A DNA stretch of 64,000 nucleotides from Pseudorhodobacter antarcticus (GTDB taxonomy: Bacteria; Pseudomonadota; Alphaproteobacteria; Rhodobacterales; Rhodobacteraceae), in assembly GCA_945862465.1 (NCBI GenBank), contig CAMAYO010000002.1, forward strand, positions 31,028 through 95,027. Direction: 5' to 3'. The position numbers and the translations under genes were made by a program. Position 1 is the first letter of the stretch. The number at the start of each line of letters is the position of its first letter. The notes beneath the pieces are model-generated. The model worked only from the letters and a program-made list of their open reading frames with translations, was not told where the DNA came from and searched no databases. Positions 35,720 through 45,227 of the stretch are shown here, piece after piece.

Positions 35720-36445
35720 ATGAGTATTCTGGGCGCAAAGCCTGCCGCCACCCATGTCGCCATCATCATGGACGGCAATGGCCGTTGGGCCACCCAAAGG
35801 GGCTGGCCACGCTTGGTGGGCCACCGCAAAGGGGCAGAACGGGTCAAAGAGATCGTGCGCTGCGCCCCTGATCTGGGCATCGAATGGCTGACGATCTACG
35901 CCTTTTCGACCGAGAACTGGAAACGCTCGACCGAAGAGGTCTTGGGCCTGATGTCGATCTTTGCCCGCTACATCGAACGCGAGGCCGACAGATTGGCCGC
36001 CGAATCGGTGCGCATGCGTTTTATCGGCGACCGCTCGCGTCTTGACGCCCGCCTGCAACGCCTGATGGCGGGGATCGAAGAGCGCACCGCGCAATATTCC
36101 CGCCTGAACCTGACCGTTGCCATCAACTACGGCGGGCGTGATGAACTCACCCGCGCCATTCGCGCCATCACCGTTGATGTCGCCGAAGGCCGCCTTGATC
36201 CGTCAGCCGTGACCGAGGCTCTTGTTTCGCAGCGCCTAGATACAGGCGATCTGCCCGACCCCGATTTGGTGATCCGCACCAGTGGCGAGACGCGGACCTC
36301 GAACTTTCTGCCTTGGCAAGCGGCCTATGCCGAGTTTGAGTTTACCCAAACCCTTTGGCCCGATTTCACCCCCGATGAACTGGCGCTGATCTTAAAGCGT
36401 TTTGGCAACCGCGATCGGCGGTTTGGCGGCGTGGCGCGGGCATGA
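35720..36445 (+). CDS. uppS: undecaprenyl diphosphate synthase
   Basis: A 241-residue cis-prenyltransferase making the C55 lipid carrier for cell-wall polymers. The catalytic P-loop-like VAIIMDGNGRWATQRG is at about 13-28. The conserved EWLTIYAFSTENWKR and the DLVIRTSGETRTSNFLPWQ motif complete the active site. The start at 35720 is chosen by comparing the leader length with other UppS; a TTG at 35666 and an ATG at 35693 are in frame but without good ribosome sites. It overlaps cdsA by four bases. Confidence 0.94.
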   Translation: MSILGAKPAATHVAIIMDGNGRWATQRGWPRLVGHRKGAERVKEIVRCAPDLGIEWLTIYAFSTENWKRSTEEVLGLMSIFARYIEREADRLAAESVRMRFIGDRSRLDARLQRLMAGIEERTAQYSRLNLTVAINYGGRDELTRAIRAITVDVAEGRLDPSAVTEALVSQRLDTGDLPDPDLVIRTSGETRTSNFLPWQAAYAEFEFTQTLWPDFTPDELALILKRFGNRDRRFGGVARA

Positions 36446-37275
36446 CAGGCACATCCCCCAAGACGCCCATGCCGGCCTCTGCGCCCAATCAGGCTGGCGG
36501 CCGCTGGGGCGATTTGGGGCTGCGCTTGATGTCAAGTTTGGTGCTGGCGGGCTTGGGCGTGCTGTCCGTGGCTTTGGGCGGCTGGGTGTTTTTCAGCATG
36601 ACGGTGCTGATCTTTGCGCTGATGGCGTGGGAATTGGCCGCTTTAAGCGACACGCCCGCCCAACCTTTGGCGCGGATGGGAATTGCGGCTTTGGCGGGGC
36701 TTGGTTTGGCCTTGGCGCAACTGCAGGGCTGGGCCTTGGTGGCGCTGGCCTTTGCCCCCTTGGCCCTTGCCCTTACGCCGCGCCGCGATGCACGGCTCAT
36801 TGCAGCTTATAGCCTTGCCATGCTGCTTTCGGCGCATGTTTTCATAGCGCTTGATCATCGTGGTGCTGTGATTGTGGTTTGGCTTGTGTGCATCGTGGTG
36901 GCCTCGGATGTCTTTGGCTATTTTGCGGGCCGATTGCTGGGCGGGCCCAAGGTTTGGCCGTCGATCAGCCCAAAGAAAACGTGGTCAGGCACCCTGGCGG
37001 GGTGGCTTGGTGCGAGCTTGGTTGGCTTGGGATTTGTGCTGGTGGAAGGCGCGGGATGGGGCTTGTTGGCCATCTCACCCCTTGTGGCCTTGGCCAGCCA
37101 GTTGGGCGACATTGCGGAAAGCTTGATCAAACGCAGGGCAGGGGTCAAAGACGCCTCGCGCCTGATCCCCGGCCACGGCGGGGTGATTGACCGGTTTGAT
37201 GCGATGATCGGGGCTATTTTAGCGGTTTGGCTGTTGGAACTGGTGGTCCCCTTACCGCTCGGAGCGGCGCTATGA
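36442..37275 (+). CDS. cdsA: phosphatidate cytidylyltransferase
   Basis: A 277-residue polytopic membrane enzyme making CDP-diacylglycerol from phosphatidate and CTP. About seven or eight membrane segments are seen. The CDP-diglyceride synthase signature is complete near the C-terminus: SLIKRRAGVKDASRLIPGHG then GVIDRFD. KKTWSGTLAGWLGASLVG lies before it. Both ends overlap neighbours by ATGA, coupling uppS, cdsA and dxr. Confidence 0.95.
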   Translation: MTGTSPKTPMPASAPNQAGGRWGDLGLRLMSSLVLAGLGVLSVALGGWVFFSMTVLIFALMAWELAALSDTPAQPLARMGIAALAGLGLALAQLQGWALVALAFAPLALALTPRRDARLIAAYSLAMLLSAHVFIALDHRGAVIVVWLVCIVVASDVFGYFAGRLLGGPKVWPSISPKKTWSGTLAGWLGASLVGLGFVLVEGAGWGLLAISPLVALASQLGDIAESLIKRRAGVKDASRLIPGHGGVIDRFDAMIGAILAVWLLELVVPLPLGAAL

Positions 37276-38456
37276 CCAAGCCGCGGCGCATTTCAATTTT
37301 TGGGGTGACGGGATCGATCGGGGAAAGCACGGTTGATCTGTTGCAACGCACCCAAGGCTATCAGGTCGTAGCGCTGTCGGGTGGGCGCAATGTGGCGCGT
37401 TTGGCTGAATTGGCGCGGACCTTGCGGGCCGAAGTGGCCGTGGTGGCCGATGCAGCTTTGCTCCCTGATCTGCGCGCTGCCTTGGCGGGCAGTGGGGTCG
37501 AGGCTGCCGCTGGCCCAGATGCCATCATCGAAGCCGCCCTGCGCCCGGCGGATTGGGTGATGTCGGCCATTGTGGGGGCTGCGGGCCTTGCCCCCGGGCT
37601 TGCGGCGCTGACCACGGGGGCCACTTTGGCCTTGGCTAATAAGGAAAGTTTGGTCACCGCGGGGCCGCTGATGCTGGCAACCGCGGCCCAACATGGTGCG
37701 CGGATTTTGCCCGTCGATTCTGAACATTCCGCCATTTTCCAAGCGCTTGCTGGCGAAGATATGACAGCCGTTGAACGCATCATTCTGACCGCTTCTGGCG
37801 GGGCTTTGCGCGATTGGCCTTTGGAAAAACTTTCCAGCGCCACGCTGCAAGACGCCTTGGCCCATCCCAACTGGGCCATGGGCCAGCGCATCACTATCGA
37901 CAGCGCATCTATGTTTAACAAAGCGCTTGAGGTGATTGAGGCGAAAGAGTTTTTCGGTGTGTTGCCCTCGCGGATCGAGGTGATCATTCACCCCGAATCC
38001 ATCATCCATTCCGCCGTGGGCTTTCATGATGGGGCCGTGATGGCACATCTTGGTGCGCCCGATATGCGCCATGCCATAGGGTATGCGCTGAACTGGCCTG
38101 CCCGCGACCCTTTGCCCGTGGCACGGTTGGATTTTGCCGCGCTTGGCAAACTGACCTTCCGCGCCCCCGACCTTGCCCGCTACCCCGCCTTGCGGCTGGC
38201 GCAAGAGGTGATGCAGGCGGGTGGTATGGCGGGCGCTGTTTTTAACGCCGCGAAAGAGGTGGCGCTGGATCAGTTCATTGCGGGCCAAATCGGCTTTATG
38301 CAGATGGCGCATTTGGTGAACGCCACACTCGGGCGGCTTTCTGCCGATCCACAGCTGGGCAAAGTGGCATCAAGCCTTGACGATGTCCTAGCGATAGACC
38401 ACCTCGCAAGGGTCACGGCGCGGGAATTGGCTGCGGGCCTGACCAAGACAGCGTAA
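37272..38456 (+). CDS. dxr: 1-deoxy-D-xylulose 5-phosphate reductoisomerase
   Basis: A 394-residue DXR, second step of the MEP isoprenoid pathway, NADPH and divalent-metal dependent. It shows ISIFGVTGSIGESTVDLL at the N-terminus, NKESLVTAG, PVDSEHSAIFQAL (metal and substrate) and IIHPESIIHSAV. The ATG at 37272 overlaps the cdsA stop. Its product feeds the isoprenoid used by uppS in the same operon. Confidence 0.96.
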   Translation: MTKPRRISIFGVTGSIGESTVDLLQRTQGYQVVALSGGRNVARLAELARTLRAEVAVVADAALLPDLRAALAGSGVEAAAGPDAIIEAALRPADWVMSAIVGAAGLAPGLAALTTGATLALANKESLVTAGPLMLATAAQHGARILPVDSEHSAIFQALAGEDMTAVERIILTASGGALRDWPLEKLSSATLQDALAHPNWAMGQRITIDSASMFNKALEVIEAKEFFGVLPSRIEVIIHPESIIHSAVGFHDGAVMAHLGAPDMRHAIGYALNWPARDPLPVARLDFAALGKLTFRAPDLARYPALRLAQEVMQAGGMAGAVFNAAKEVALDQFIAGQIGFMQMAHLVNATLGRLSADPQLGKVASSLDDVLAIDHLARVTARELAAGLTKTA

Positions 38457-38469
38457 GGCAGGGCAGGCT

Positions 38470-39810
38470 ATGGATTTCACAAACGACTTAGCCAACCTTG
38501 CCAGTTCGGTCTGGTCTTTGGGCAGCTTTTTGATCGCCATCGTTGTCATCGTCACGGTGCACGAGTTTGGCCATTACATCGTCGGCCGCTGGTGCGGCAT
38601 TCAGGCCGAGGTTTTCTCGCTGGGCTTTGGCCGCAGGCTTTATGCTTGGACCGATAAGCGCGGCACAAGGTGGCAGATCGCGGCTGTGCCCTTGGGCGGG
38701 TTTGTGCGCTTTAAAGGCGATGTCGATGCCAGTTCGCGCCCTGACCCCGCAGGATTGCAAGGGCTATCCGAGTCTGAAAAGCGCCAAACCATGAATGGCG
38801 CGCCGCTTTGGGCGCGGGCCGCTACTGTGGTGGCGGGGCCTGTGGCCAACTTTCTTCTGGCGCTCGTTTTGTTTGCGGCGGTGATCTTGTGGAAGGGGGT
38901 GGCCGTCGATCAACCGGTGATTGGCGCGCTGAAAGATCTGCCTTTTGCCACGCCTCATTTGCAGGTTGGCGATACGGTCACCGCACTGGAGGGGCAAGCG
39001 ACCCCTGATCTGACCGCTTTTCTGACTGTGGCCGACACTTTGGCCGACAAGCCTATTGTGCGCTATCAAGTAACGCGCGCGGATCAAAGCTTGAACCTTG
39101 ATGGGCCAAACCCCTTGCCCGCCTATGCCGACAGCGTGCAAAGCCCCAGTGCGGCCGAGGATGCGGGCATTCAGGCGGGGGACGTGATCTTAAAAGCGGC
39201 GGGTCAAGACATCGCCAGCTTTAGCCAATTGCCCAAGCTGATCGAAGCCTCGGGCGGCGCCCCCGTTGATCTGACGCTGTGGCGAAAGGGACAGGTGATC
39301 AACGTCACCCTGACCCCGCGCAGCCGCGATTTGCCCACGGCAGATGGCGGGTTTGAAACCCGTTGGTTGATTGGCGTCACGGGCGGTCTGGTGTTTGAGC
39401 CCCTTGTTCGCAGCCCAACGCTCACCGAAGCCGTCAGTCTGGCTTGGCAGCAGGGCTGGTATATGACCAAGGTCAACCTGTCGGGCTTGGGCTATATGGT
39501 GGCGGGCAAGATCAGCAGTTGCAACGTCTCGTCGCCCATCGGCATGGCCAAAGCCGTCGGGGCTGCGGCGCGATCGGGTTGGGAAAGCTTTTTGCAAACC
39601 TTGGCCCTCGTGTCGCTGTCGATCGGCCTTTTGAACCTTTTTCCCATCCCCGTCTTAGACGGCGGGCATCTGGTGTTTTATTTTTACGAAGCGGTGACAG
39701 GCCAAAAGCCCAACGCCGCTGCGCTGCAGGTCTTGACCATGATTGGGGTAGGCTTGCTGGCGGCGCTGATGCTGTTTGCGGTGTTCAACGACGTGATCGG
39801 TTGCGTCTAA
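38470..39810 (+). CDS. rseP: site-2 intramembrane metalloprotease RseP
   Basis: A 446-residue site-2 protease of the inner membrane that cleaves anti-sigma factors and signal-peptide remnants. The zinc motif HEFGH is at 31-35 within the first membrane segment, and the second zinc ligand is in NLFPIPVLDGGH near residue 390. PDZ-like sequence lies between (about 130-300, including AGIQAGDVILKAAGQ). AGGGCAGG-type sequence precedes the ATG. It sits between dxr and bamA as in most proteobacteria. Confidence 0.95.
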   Translation: MDFTNDLANLASSVWSLGSFLIAIVVIVTVHEFGHYIVGRWCGIQAEVFSLGFGRRLYAWTDKRGTRWQIAAVPLGGFVRFKGDVDASSRPDPAGLQGLSESEKRQTMNGAPLWARAATVVAGPVANFLLALVLFAAVILWKGVAVDQPVIGALKDLPFATPHLQVGDTVTALEGQATPDLTAFLTVADTLADKPIVRYQVTRADQSLNLDGPNPLPAYADSVQSPSAAEDAGIQAGDVILKAAGQDIASFSQLPKLIEASGGAPVDLTLWRKGQVINVTLTPRSRDLPTADGGFETRWLIGVTGGLVFEPLVRSPTLTEAVSLAWQQGWYMTKVNLSGLGYMVAGKISSCNVSSPIGMAKAVGAAARSGWESFLQTLALVSLSIGLLNLFPIPVLDGGHLVFYFYEAVTGQKPNAAALQVLTMIGVGLLAALMLFAVFNDVIGCV

Positions 39811-39981
39811 ACGCCCTATAATTTGGCCTGACAAAAGTTATCCACAGGAAATGGGCCAAACCCCGCGTTGACGAGCGGTGCGGGCCTTTGGCGCTTTTGA
39901 CAAGCCACCCGCAAAAAGCTAGTCAAGACCAAGCAGGTGCCACGATCGGCCCTTGCAGCATTTGGGCGAGGCTGTGGCAAG

Positions 39982-42429
39982 ATGAACATGGGCAAGAACG
40001 AAGCGGCAAAGAGCGGGGCGCGCAAGCGTTTGGGGCTTGGGGCCACCGGCAATCTGATCCTTGCTGCAGGTTTTGGTCTGGTTGGCACAAGTGTCATGGT
40101 GGCCATGGTGGCCGCACAAACCACCGACACCTCGGGCCTGTCGCTTGGCGTGGAAGCCACGCCTGAACCTTTGCCGCCCGTGCCCGCCGGATATATGATT
40201 GCCACCATCACGGTTGAGGGCAATGTTAAGGTCGATGTGCCCACGATTGTGGCCTTTCTTGGCTTGCCCAAGGGCCAAGTTGTCACCGATGCTGCATTGA
40301 ACGACGGCTATCAACGCATCATCGCTTCGGGCCTGTTTGCGCGGGTGGTTTTGGTGCCTGGGGCCGATAGCTTGCTGATCAAAGTGGTCGAAAACCCGAT
40401 GATCGGCACGATTGATTACCAAGGCAACGCCCTGATCAAAGACCCCGATCTGCAAAAATTCACCACGGAAAAAGCCGGGCAGATCTATTCCCCCGCCGTG
40501 GCCGAAGCCGATGCTGCTATCATCGCCGAAGCCTACCGCGCCAATGGCCGTATGGCAGCCACCGTCACGCCGCGCATCATCCGGCGCGCCAATAACACCG
40601 TCGATGTGGTGTTTGAGATTGTCGAAGGCGCTGTCGCCGAAGTGGCCCGCGTCAGCTTTGTGGGCAACAAAGATTTCTCTGACTACCGGCTGCGCCAGAT
40701 CCTGACGACCAAGCAAGCTGGCATTCTGCACAATCTGATTCAGCGCGATATGTTCCAAATCGATCGGCTTGAAGCCGATAAGAAAATGTTGACCGATTTC
40801 TATCTGTCGCGGGGTTATCTGGATTTCCAAATTCTGGATGCGGGGGCCACCTATTCGCGCGAACGTGACGCCACCTTTATGACCTTCACCATTTCCGAAG
40901 GCCAAAGCTTCACCGTGGGTGAGGTGAAAACGATTTCGGAAGTCGAAGGCATTGATCCGGCCGACTACGACAAATTGCGCCGCCTGCGCTCGGGCGTGAC
41001 CTATACGCCCACCATCATTCAAAGCAATGTCGAGTCGCTGGAATCTTTGGCGCTGAAACAGGGTTTGAACTTTGTCTCGGTTGAACCGCGCGTGACGCGC
41101 AACGAGCGTGCAGGCACGGTGGATGTGACCTTTGCGATTATCAAAGGCCCGCGCATCTTTGTGGAACGCATTGATATTGAAGGCAACACAACCACGCTGG
41201 ATTCCGTTGTGCGCCGCCAGTTCCGCGCAGTCGAAGGCGATCCGCTGAACCCGCGTGAGATTGCCCAAGCCGCCGAGCGCATCAAGGCGCTGGGGTTCTT
41301 TAACGACGTGCAGGTTGATAACGTGCCCGGCACAGCCCCCGACCAAGAAGTGGTGAAAGTGGCCGTGACCGAAGCGCCCACGGGCTCTCTTAGCCTTGGG
41401 GCCAGCTATGGGGCCTCGACCGGTCTGGGTTTGAACATCGGCTTTTCCGAGCGCAACTTCCTAGGCCGCGGTCAGGCGCTGACGGTCAACGTGCAAACCG
41501 GAACCGACAATCTTGACAGTAAGATCGCCTTTGTGGAACCGGCCTTTATGGGCCGCAATCTGGCTTTTGGGTTTGCCGCTGGCTATGCCACCGCAACGCA
41601 GCAAAATTCGAACTACGATAAAACGGTGATCAGCCTCTCGCCCTCCTTGGGCTTTGCGGTCAGTGATTTGGCGGTTGTGCGCCTCAGCTATAGCTTGGCG
41701 AGCGAGGATCTTTCCAATGTTGGTGTGGCGACCGTGGGTTCAAACTCGTCTGCCATTCTGACGGCCGAGTCGGGGTCTGCTGTCCGTTCCTCGGTGGGCT
41801 TTACCTACACATGGGATGACCGCAATTCTGGCCTGCGCCCGAAGGGTGGGGTTATGTTCCAAGTTGGCAATGATGTGTCAGGCTTGGGCGGCGATGTGAA
41901 AGTGCTGCAAACCTCGGTGCGGGCTTTGGCCGAAACCAAAGTGATGAACGGCGATGCCACCTTGCGGGCAAGCTTTGAGGGTGGGGCGCTCACCAGTTAC
42001 GGCGGCTATGTCACCCGCATCACCGACCGCTATCTGTCAGCCGGCACGCTGCGCGGCTTTGAACCCAACGGCATCGGCCCGCGCGATTTGAATGCGCTGA
42101 ACGAAGACGCTTTGGGCGGCAATTACTTTGCCGCAGCGCATCTGGAAGCGTCCTTCCCGCTGGGCCTGCCCGAAGAATACGGCATCAGCGGCGGCGCATT
42201 TGTTGAAGCGGGGTCGGTTTGGGGCTTGGATAACCGGCAGGGCACGAATGGAACGCACCCTGTGGGCGGCGTCGTCGACGACGATATGCACATCCGCACC
42301 GTTGCCGGCCTGACCCTGTATTGGACCACGCCCTTGGGCCCGCTGCGGTTTGATTTTACCCGCGCGGGGGCCAAGGAAAGCTATGACCTTGAAAAGACCT
42401 TCGACTTCACCATCGCGACCAAGTTCTAA
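39982..42429 (+). CDS. bamA: outer membrane assembly factor BamA
   Basis: An 815-residue Omp85 protein. An N-terminal export signal (about 10-45, with a hydrophobic stretch ending VAAQTT) precedes five POTRA domains from about residue 70 to 420. These start with MIATITVEGNVKVDVPTIV and include VERIDIEGNTTTLDSVVRRQ. The 16-strand barrel ends in an aromatic-terminated strand (FDFTIATKF). The barrel contains GTLRGFEPNGIGPRD, the conserved RGF motif region. The start is uncertain: ATGs at 39982 and 39988 are close, and a GTG at 39937 is in frame. The 171-base gap upstream may hold its own promoter. Confidence 0.95.
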   Translation: MNMGKNEAAKSGARKRLGLGATGNLILAAGFGLVGTSVMVAMVAAQTTDTSGLSLGVEATPEPLPPVPAGYMIATITVEGNVKVDVPTIVAFLGLPKGQVVTDAALNDGYQRIIASGLFARVVLVPGADSLLIKVVENPMIGTIDYQGNALIKDPDLQKFTTEKAGQIYSPAVAEADAAIIAEAYRANGRMAATVTPRIIRRANNTVDVVFEIVEGAVAEVARVSFVGNKDFSDYRLRQILTTKQAGILHNLIQRDMFQIDRLEADKKMLTDFYLSRGYLDFQILDAGATYSRERDATFMTFTISEGQSFTVGEVKTISEVEGIDPADYDKLRRLRSGVTYTPTIIQSNVESLESLALKQGLNFVSVEPRVTRNERAGTVDVTFAIIKGPRIFVERIDIEGNTTTLDSVVRRQFRAVEGDPLNPREIAQAAERIKALGFFNDVQVDNVPGTAPDQEVVKVAVTEAPTGSLSLGASYGASTGLGLNIGFSERNFLGRGQALTVNVQTGTDNLDSKIAFVEPAFMGRNLAFGFAAGYATATQQNSNYDKTVISLSPSLGFAVSDLAVVRLSYSLASEDLSNVGVATVGSNSSAILTAESGSAVRSSVGFTYTWDDRNSGLRPKGGVMFQVGNDVSGLGGDVKVLQTSVRALAETKVMNGDATLRASFEGGALTSYGGYVTRITDRYLSAGTLRGFEPNGIGPRDLNALNEDALGGNYFAAAHLEASFPLGLPEEYGISGGAFVEAGSVWGLDNRQGTNGTHPVGGVVDDDMHIRTVAGLTLYWTTPLGPLRFDFTRAGAKESYDLEKTFDFTIATKF

Positions 42430-42439
42430 GGGGCGCTTG

Positions 42440-43099
42440 ATGGCGCAGCAGTCAAAGGGTCAGGCGTTTCGGTGGCTTTTTGGACCATGGGCGCTTGGGT
42501 TGGTTTTGGGCGCTGCCCTACTGGGCCCAGCACCGCTTTACGCCCAAACTTCAGCCCCTGCGGCCCAAGTTCTGACGCTGGATCAAGACCGCCTCTATGC
42601 CGAATCGCTTTACGGCAAGGCGCTCGAGGCGCGGGCCATTGCCGCCAATCAGGCTTTGGCCGCCGAAAACCGCAAGATCGAACAGGATTTGGCCGCCGAA
42701 GAGGCTGATCTGACCCAAAAGCGCCCCACCATGGCGGCCGCTGCCTTTCAGCCCTTGGCCGATGCCTTTGACGCCAAGGTGGAACAGGTGCGCACCGACC
42801 AAGCCGCCAAGATCGAGGCAATGAAGGCTCAGCGCGAAGAGGGGCGCAAAGCCTTCTTTCAAGCCACGGTTCCGGTTCTGGCCGAGTTGATGCAGCAAAT
42901 GGGGGCTTTTGCCATTCTCAACCGGTCGGCTGTGGTGCTGGCCTTTGATTCGATCGATGTCACCGACCGCGCCGTCAAAGCCTTGGATGAAAAGCTGGGC
43001 GATGGCAGTGCCCAAGGGGCCACGGGCCCGCGCCTTCCTGCGGCCCCCGCCGATGGCATAGCGCTTGGCACGCCCGACCCAGCAGCCCCCGCCCCCTAA
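42440..43099 (+). CDS. OmpH/Skp-family periplasmic chaperone
   Basis: A 219-residue Skp-like chaperone for outer membrane proteins. A signal peptide or anchor covers about residues 10-35 (LGLVLGAALLGPAPLYAQ). A long coiled-coil region rich in Ala, Glu and Lys spans about 55-150, and a C-terminal Pro/Ala tail ends the chain. The ATG at 42440 has AGGGGC upstream, 10 bases after bamA. In E. coli the next gene is lpxD; here fabZ follows after 85 bases and lpxD is absent. Confidence 0.88.
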   Translation: MAQQSKGQAFRWLFGPWALGLVLGAALLGPAPLYAQTSAPAAQVLTLDQDRLYAESLYGKALEARAIAANQALAAENRKIEQDLAAEEADLTQKRPTMAAAAFQPLADAFDAKVEQVRTDQAAKIEAMKAQREEGRKAFFQATVPVLAELMQQMGAFAILNRSAVVLAFDSIDVTDRAVKALDEKLGDGSAQGATGPRLPAAPADGIALGTPDPAAPAP

Positions 43100-43184
43100 G
43101 GCCCAAGCCTGCTTGTCCTGCCCGTGCCAAGTTGTTAGTCACGGGGGAAAGATTGCTCCCTGAAGGGATGCGAAGGGGGACGAT

Positions 43185-43652
43185 ATGACACAGACACCCA
43201 CTCAGGTTCACGAAGCCGATCTGGAACTGATCAAGCGGATCATTCCGCACCGCTACCCGTTCTTGCTGATCGACAAGGTGCGCGATGTGGTCTTGAACGA
43301 AAGCTGTGTCGGTATCAAATGCGTCACCAATTCCGAGCCGCATTTTCAGGGCCACTTTCCCGATATGCCCATCATGCCCGGTGTGATGATCATTGAAGCC
43401 ATGGCGCAGACCTCGGGCGTTTTGGTAGGCCTGTCGATGGATTTGGTCGATAAACAGGCCAAGGTGTTTTTCATGGGCGTCGACAATGTGAAATTCCGCC
43501 GCAAAGTTGTGCCGGGTGATGTGTTAGAACTGCATGTCAAAGCCCTGCGCGGCGGTGGCAAGGTGTGGAAGTTCGAAGGCCGCGCCACGGTTGATGGCGA
43601 TTTGGCGACGGAAGCCACCTTTACCGCCATGTTCGATCTGCCCAAGGCGTAA
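43185..43652 (+). CDS. fabZ: 3-hydroxyacyl-ACP dehydratase FabZ
   Basis: A 155-residue hot-dog-fold dehydratase of fatty acid synthesis. It shows [13 protein letters not shown] and [20 protein letters not shown], containing the catalytic His and Glu. AAGGGGGA precedes the ATG. One base separates its stop from the lpxA ATG, so the pair shares acyl-ACP flux between phospholipid and lipid A synthesis. Confidence 0.97.
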   Translation: MTQTPTQVHEADLELIKRIIPHRYPFLLIDKVRDVVLNESCVGIKCVTNSEPHFQGHFPDMPIMPGVMIIEAMAQTSGVLVGLSMDLVDKQAKVFFMGVDNVKFRRKVVPGDVLELHVKALRGGGKVWKFEGRATVDGDLATEATFTAMFDLPKA

Positions 43653-43653
43653 G

Positions 43654-44433
43654 ATGAGCATTCACCCCTCTTCAGTCGTCGATCCATCTGCGCGTTTGGG
43701 CGCAGGGGTGCGCATTGGGCCGTTCTGTGTGATTGGCCCCGATGTCACCTTGGGCGACGGGGTCGAGGTGAAGTCGCACGCGGTGTTGACGGGGTGGACA
43801 GATGTTGGCGCTGAAACGGTGATCTTCCCCCACGCCACTGTGGGCGAAGTGCCGCAAGATCTGAAATACCGTGGCGAACGCACCCGCCTGATCATAGGCG
43901 CACGCTGCAAAATCCGCGAAAGTGTGACGCTGAACACTGGCACCAAAGGCGGCGGAGGTGTTACCCAAGTGGGCGACGATTGTTTGCTGATGACGGGGGC
44001 ACATGTGGGCCACGATGCCCGCCTTGGCAACCGTGTGATCTTGGCCAATGGCGTGGCGATTGCCGGACATTGCCAGATTGGCGACGATGTTATCGTGGGT
44101 GGCCTGTCGGGTATTCACCAATGGGTGCGCATCGGGCAAGGTGCGATCATCGGCGCTGTCACCATGGTGACGAATGATGTGATCCCCTTCGGCCTTGTGC
44201 AAGGCCCGCGTGGCGAGTTGGACGGGCTAAACCTTGTGGGCCTGAAACGGCGGGGTTTGGACCGTGCCGCGATCACTGCCTTGCGCCACGCCTATGAGGC
44301 TTTGGCCAAGGGCGAGGGCACGTTTTTGGACCGCGCCCGCCATTTGGCCGAAACGGGTGAGACGGATGAGGTGCGCGCCATGGCGGGCTTTATTCTGTCA
44401 GGGTCTGACCGTTCTTTCCTGACGCCGAAATGA
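43654..44433 (+). CDS. lpxA: UDP-N-acetylglucosamine acyltransferase
   Basis: A 259-residue LpxA, first step of lipid A synthesis. The left-handed beta helix is built from hexapeptide repeats from residue 4 to about 185 (SSVVDPSARLGAGVRIGPFC). The general-base His is in GAHVGHDARLG (His120, equivalent to His125 of E. coli). A C-terminal helical region with LKRRGLDRAAITALRHAYE follows. It overlaps lpxI by four bases. Confidence 0.97.
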   Translation: MSIHPSSVVDPSARLGAGVRIGPFCVIGPDVTLGDGVEVKSHAVLTGWTDVGAETVIFPHATVGEVPQDLKYRGERTRLIIGARCKIRESVTLNTGTKGGGGVTQVGDDCLLMTGAHVGHDARLGNRVILANGVAIAGHCQIGDDVIVGGLSGIHQWVRIGQGAIIGAVTMVTNDVIPFGLVQGPRGELDGLNLVGLKRRGLDRAAITALRHAYEALAKGEGTFLDRARHLAETGETDEVRAMAGFILSGSDRSFLTPK

Positions 44434-45227
44434 CCCGGTTGGCGCTGGTAGCAGGGCGGGGTTCTTTGCCTGCGGCTTTGGCCGCAGAACTGCCCGAGCG
44501 TCCCTATATCTGCGCGCTGGATGGCTTTGCACCCGAAGGCTTAACGCCCGACCTAAGCTTTCGCATCGAACGCTTGGTGCCCTTTCTGCGCCACCTGACC
44601 GACCAAGGCATCACCCGTGTGGCCTTTGCAGGTGCTGTCAGCCGCCCGCGCTTGGACCCGTCGCTGTTTGATGCGGCCACCGCCCAACTGGTTCCCCACC
44701 TGATGGCCGCCTTTGCCGCAGGCGACGATGCGACCTTGCGCGCCATTCTGGCGCTGTTCGAAGACAGCGGCATTGCGGTCGAAGGTGTCGAAACCCTCGC
44801 GCCGCGCCTTTTGCCGCAAGCGGGCCTGTTGGCGGGTGGTTTAACGCCGCAGGCCGAGGCTGACGCCGCACGGGCCGAGGCGATTGTTGCGGCCCTTGGC
44901 GCTGTCGACGTGGGGCAGGGCTGTGTCGTGGTGGGCGGGCTGTGTTTGGGCGTAGAGGCTTTGCCCGGTACGGATCAGATGCTGGCGCAAGTCGCCAACT
45001 TGCCGCAGACCATGCGCCCTAAAAATCAGGGCCTGTTTTACAAAGCCGCCAAGCCCGGCCAAGACCGCCGCGTTGATCTGCCCACAATCGGCCCCGCCAC
45101 TTTGCGCGGCGTGGCCGAGGCGGGCCTATCGGGCTTGGCCTTTCAGGCGGGGTCGGTGATTTGCCTTGATCTGCCCCAGATGCAATCCATCGCCGCTGAA
45201 ACGGGCCTGTTCCTGTGGGCGCGCTGA
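44430..45227 (+). CDS. lpxI: UDP-2,3-diacylglucosamine pyrophosphatase LpxI
   Basis: A 265-residue LpxI (formerly DUF1009), which hydrolyses UDP-2,3-diacylglucosamine to lipid X. This is the alphaproteobacterial replacement for LpxH. It shows the N-terminal LALVAGRGSLPAALAAEL, KNQGLFYKAAKPGQDRRVDL and LPTIGPATLRGVAEAGLSG segments. Its place between lpxA and lpxB agrees with the biochemical order. The 3' end overlaps the lpxB GTG start by 13 bases. Confidence 0.95.
   Translation: MTRLALVAGRGSLPAALAAELPERPYICALDGFAPEGLTPDLSFRIERLVPFLRHLTDQGITRVAFAGAVSRPRLDPSLFDAATAQLVPHLMAAFAAGDDATLRAILALFEDSGIAVEGVETLAPRLLPQAGLLAGGLTPQAEADAARAEAIVAALGAVDVGQGCVVVGGLCLGVEALPGTDQMLAQVANLPQTMRPKNQGLFYKAAKPGQDRRVDLPTIGPATLRGVAEAGLSGLAFQAGSVICLDLPQMQSIAAETGLFLWAR

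Noticed and set aside
39838..39846. TTATCCACA, a perfect DnaA-box 9-mer between rseP and bamA
   Set aside because: One exact 9-mer is expected by chance about every 130 kb counting both strands. No second box, AT-rich region or origin-linked gene is nearby.
39919..41346. Minus-strand open frame of 475 codons opposite bamA
   Set aside because: High-GC antisense shadow; His/Gly/Gln-rich with no recognisable motif, while the sense strand encodes intact BamA.
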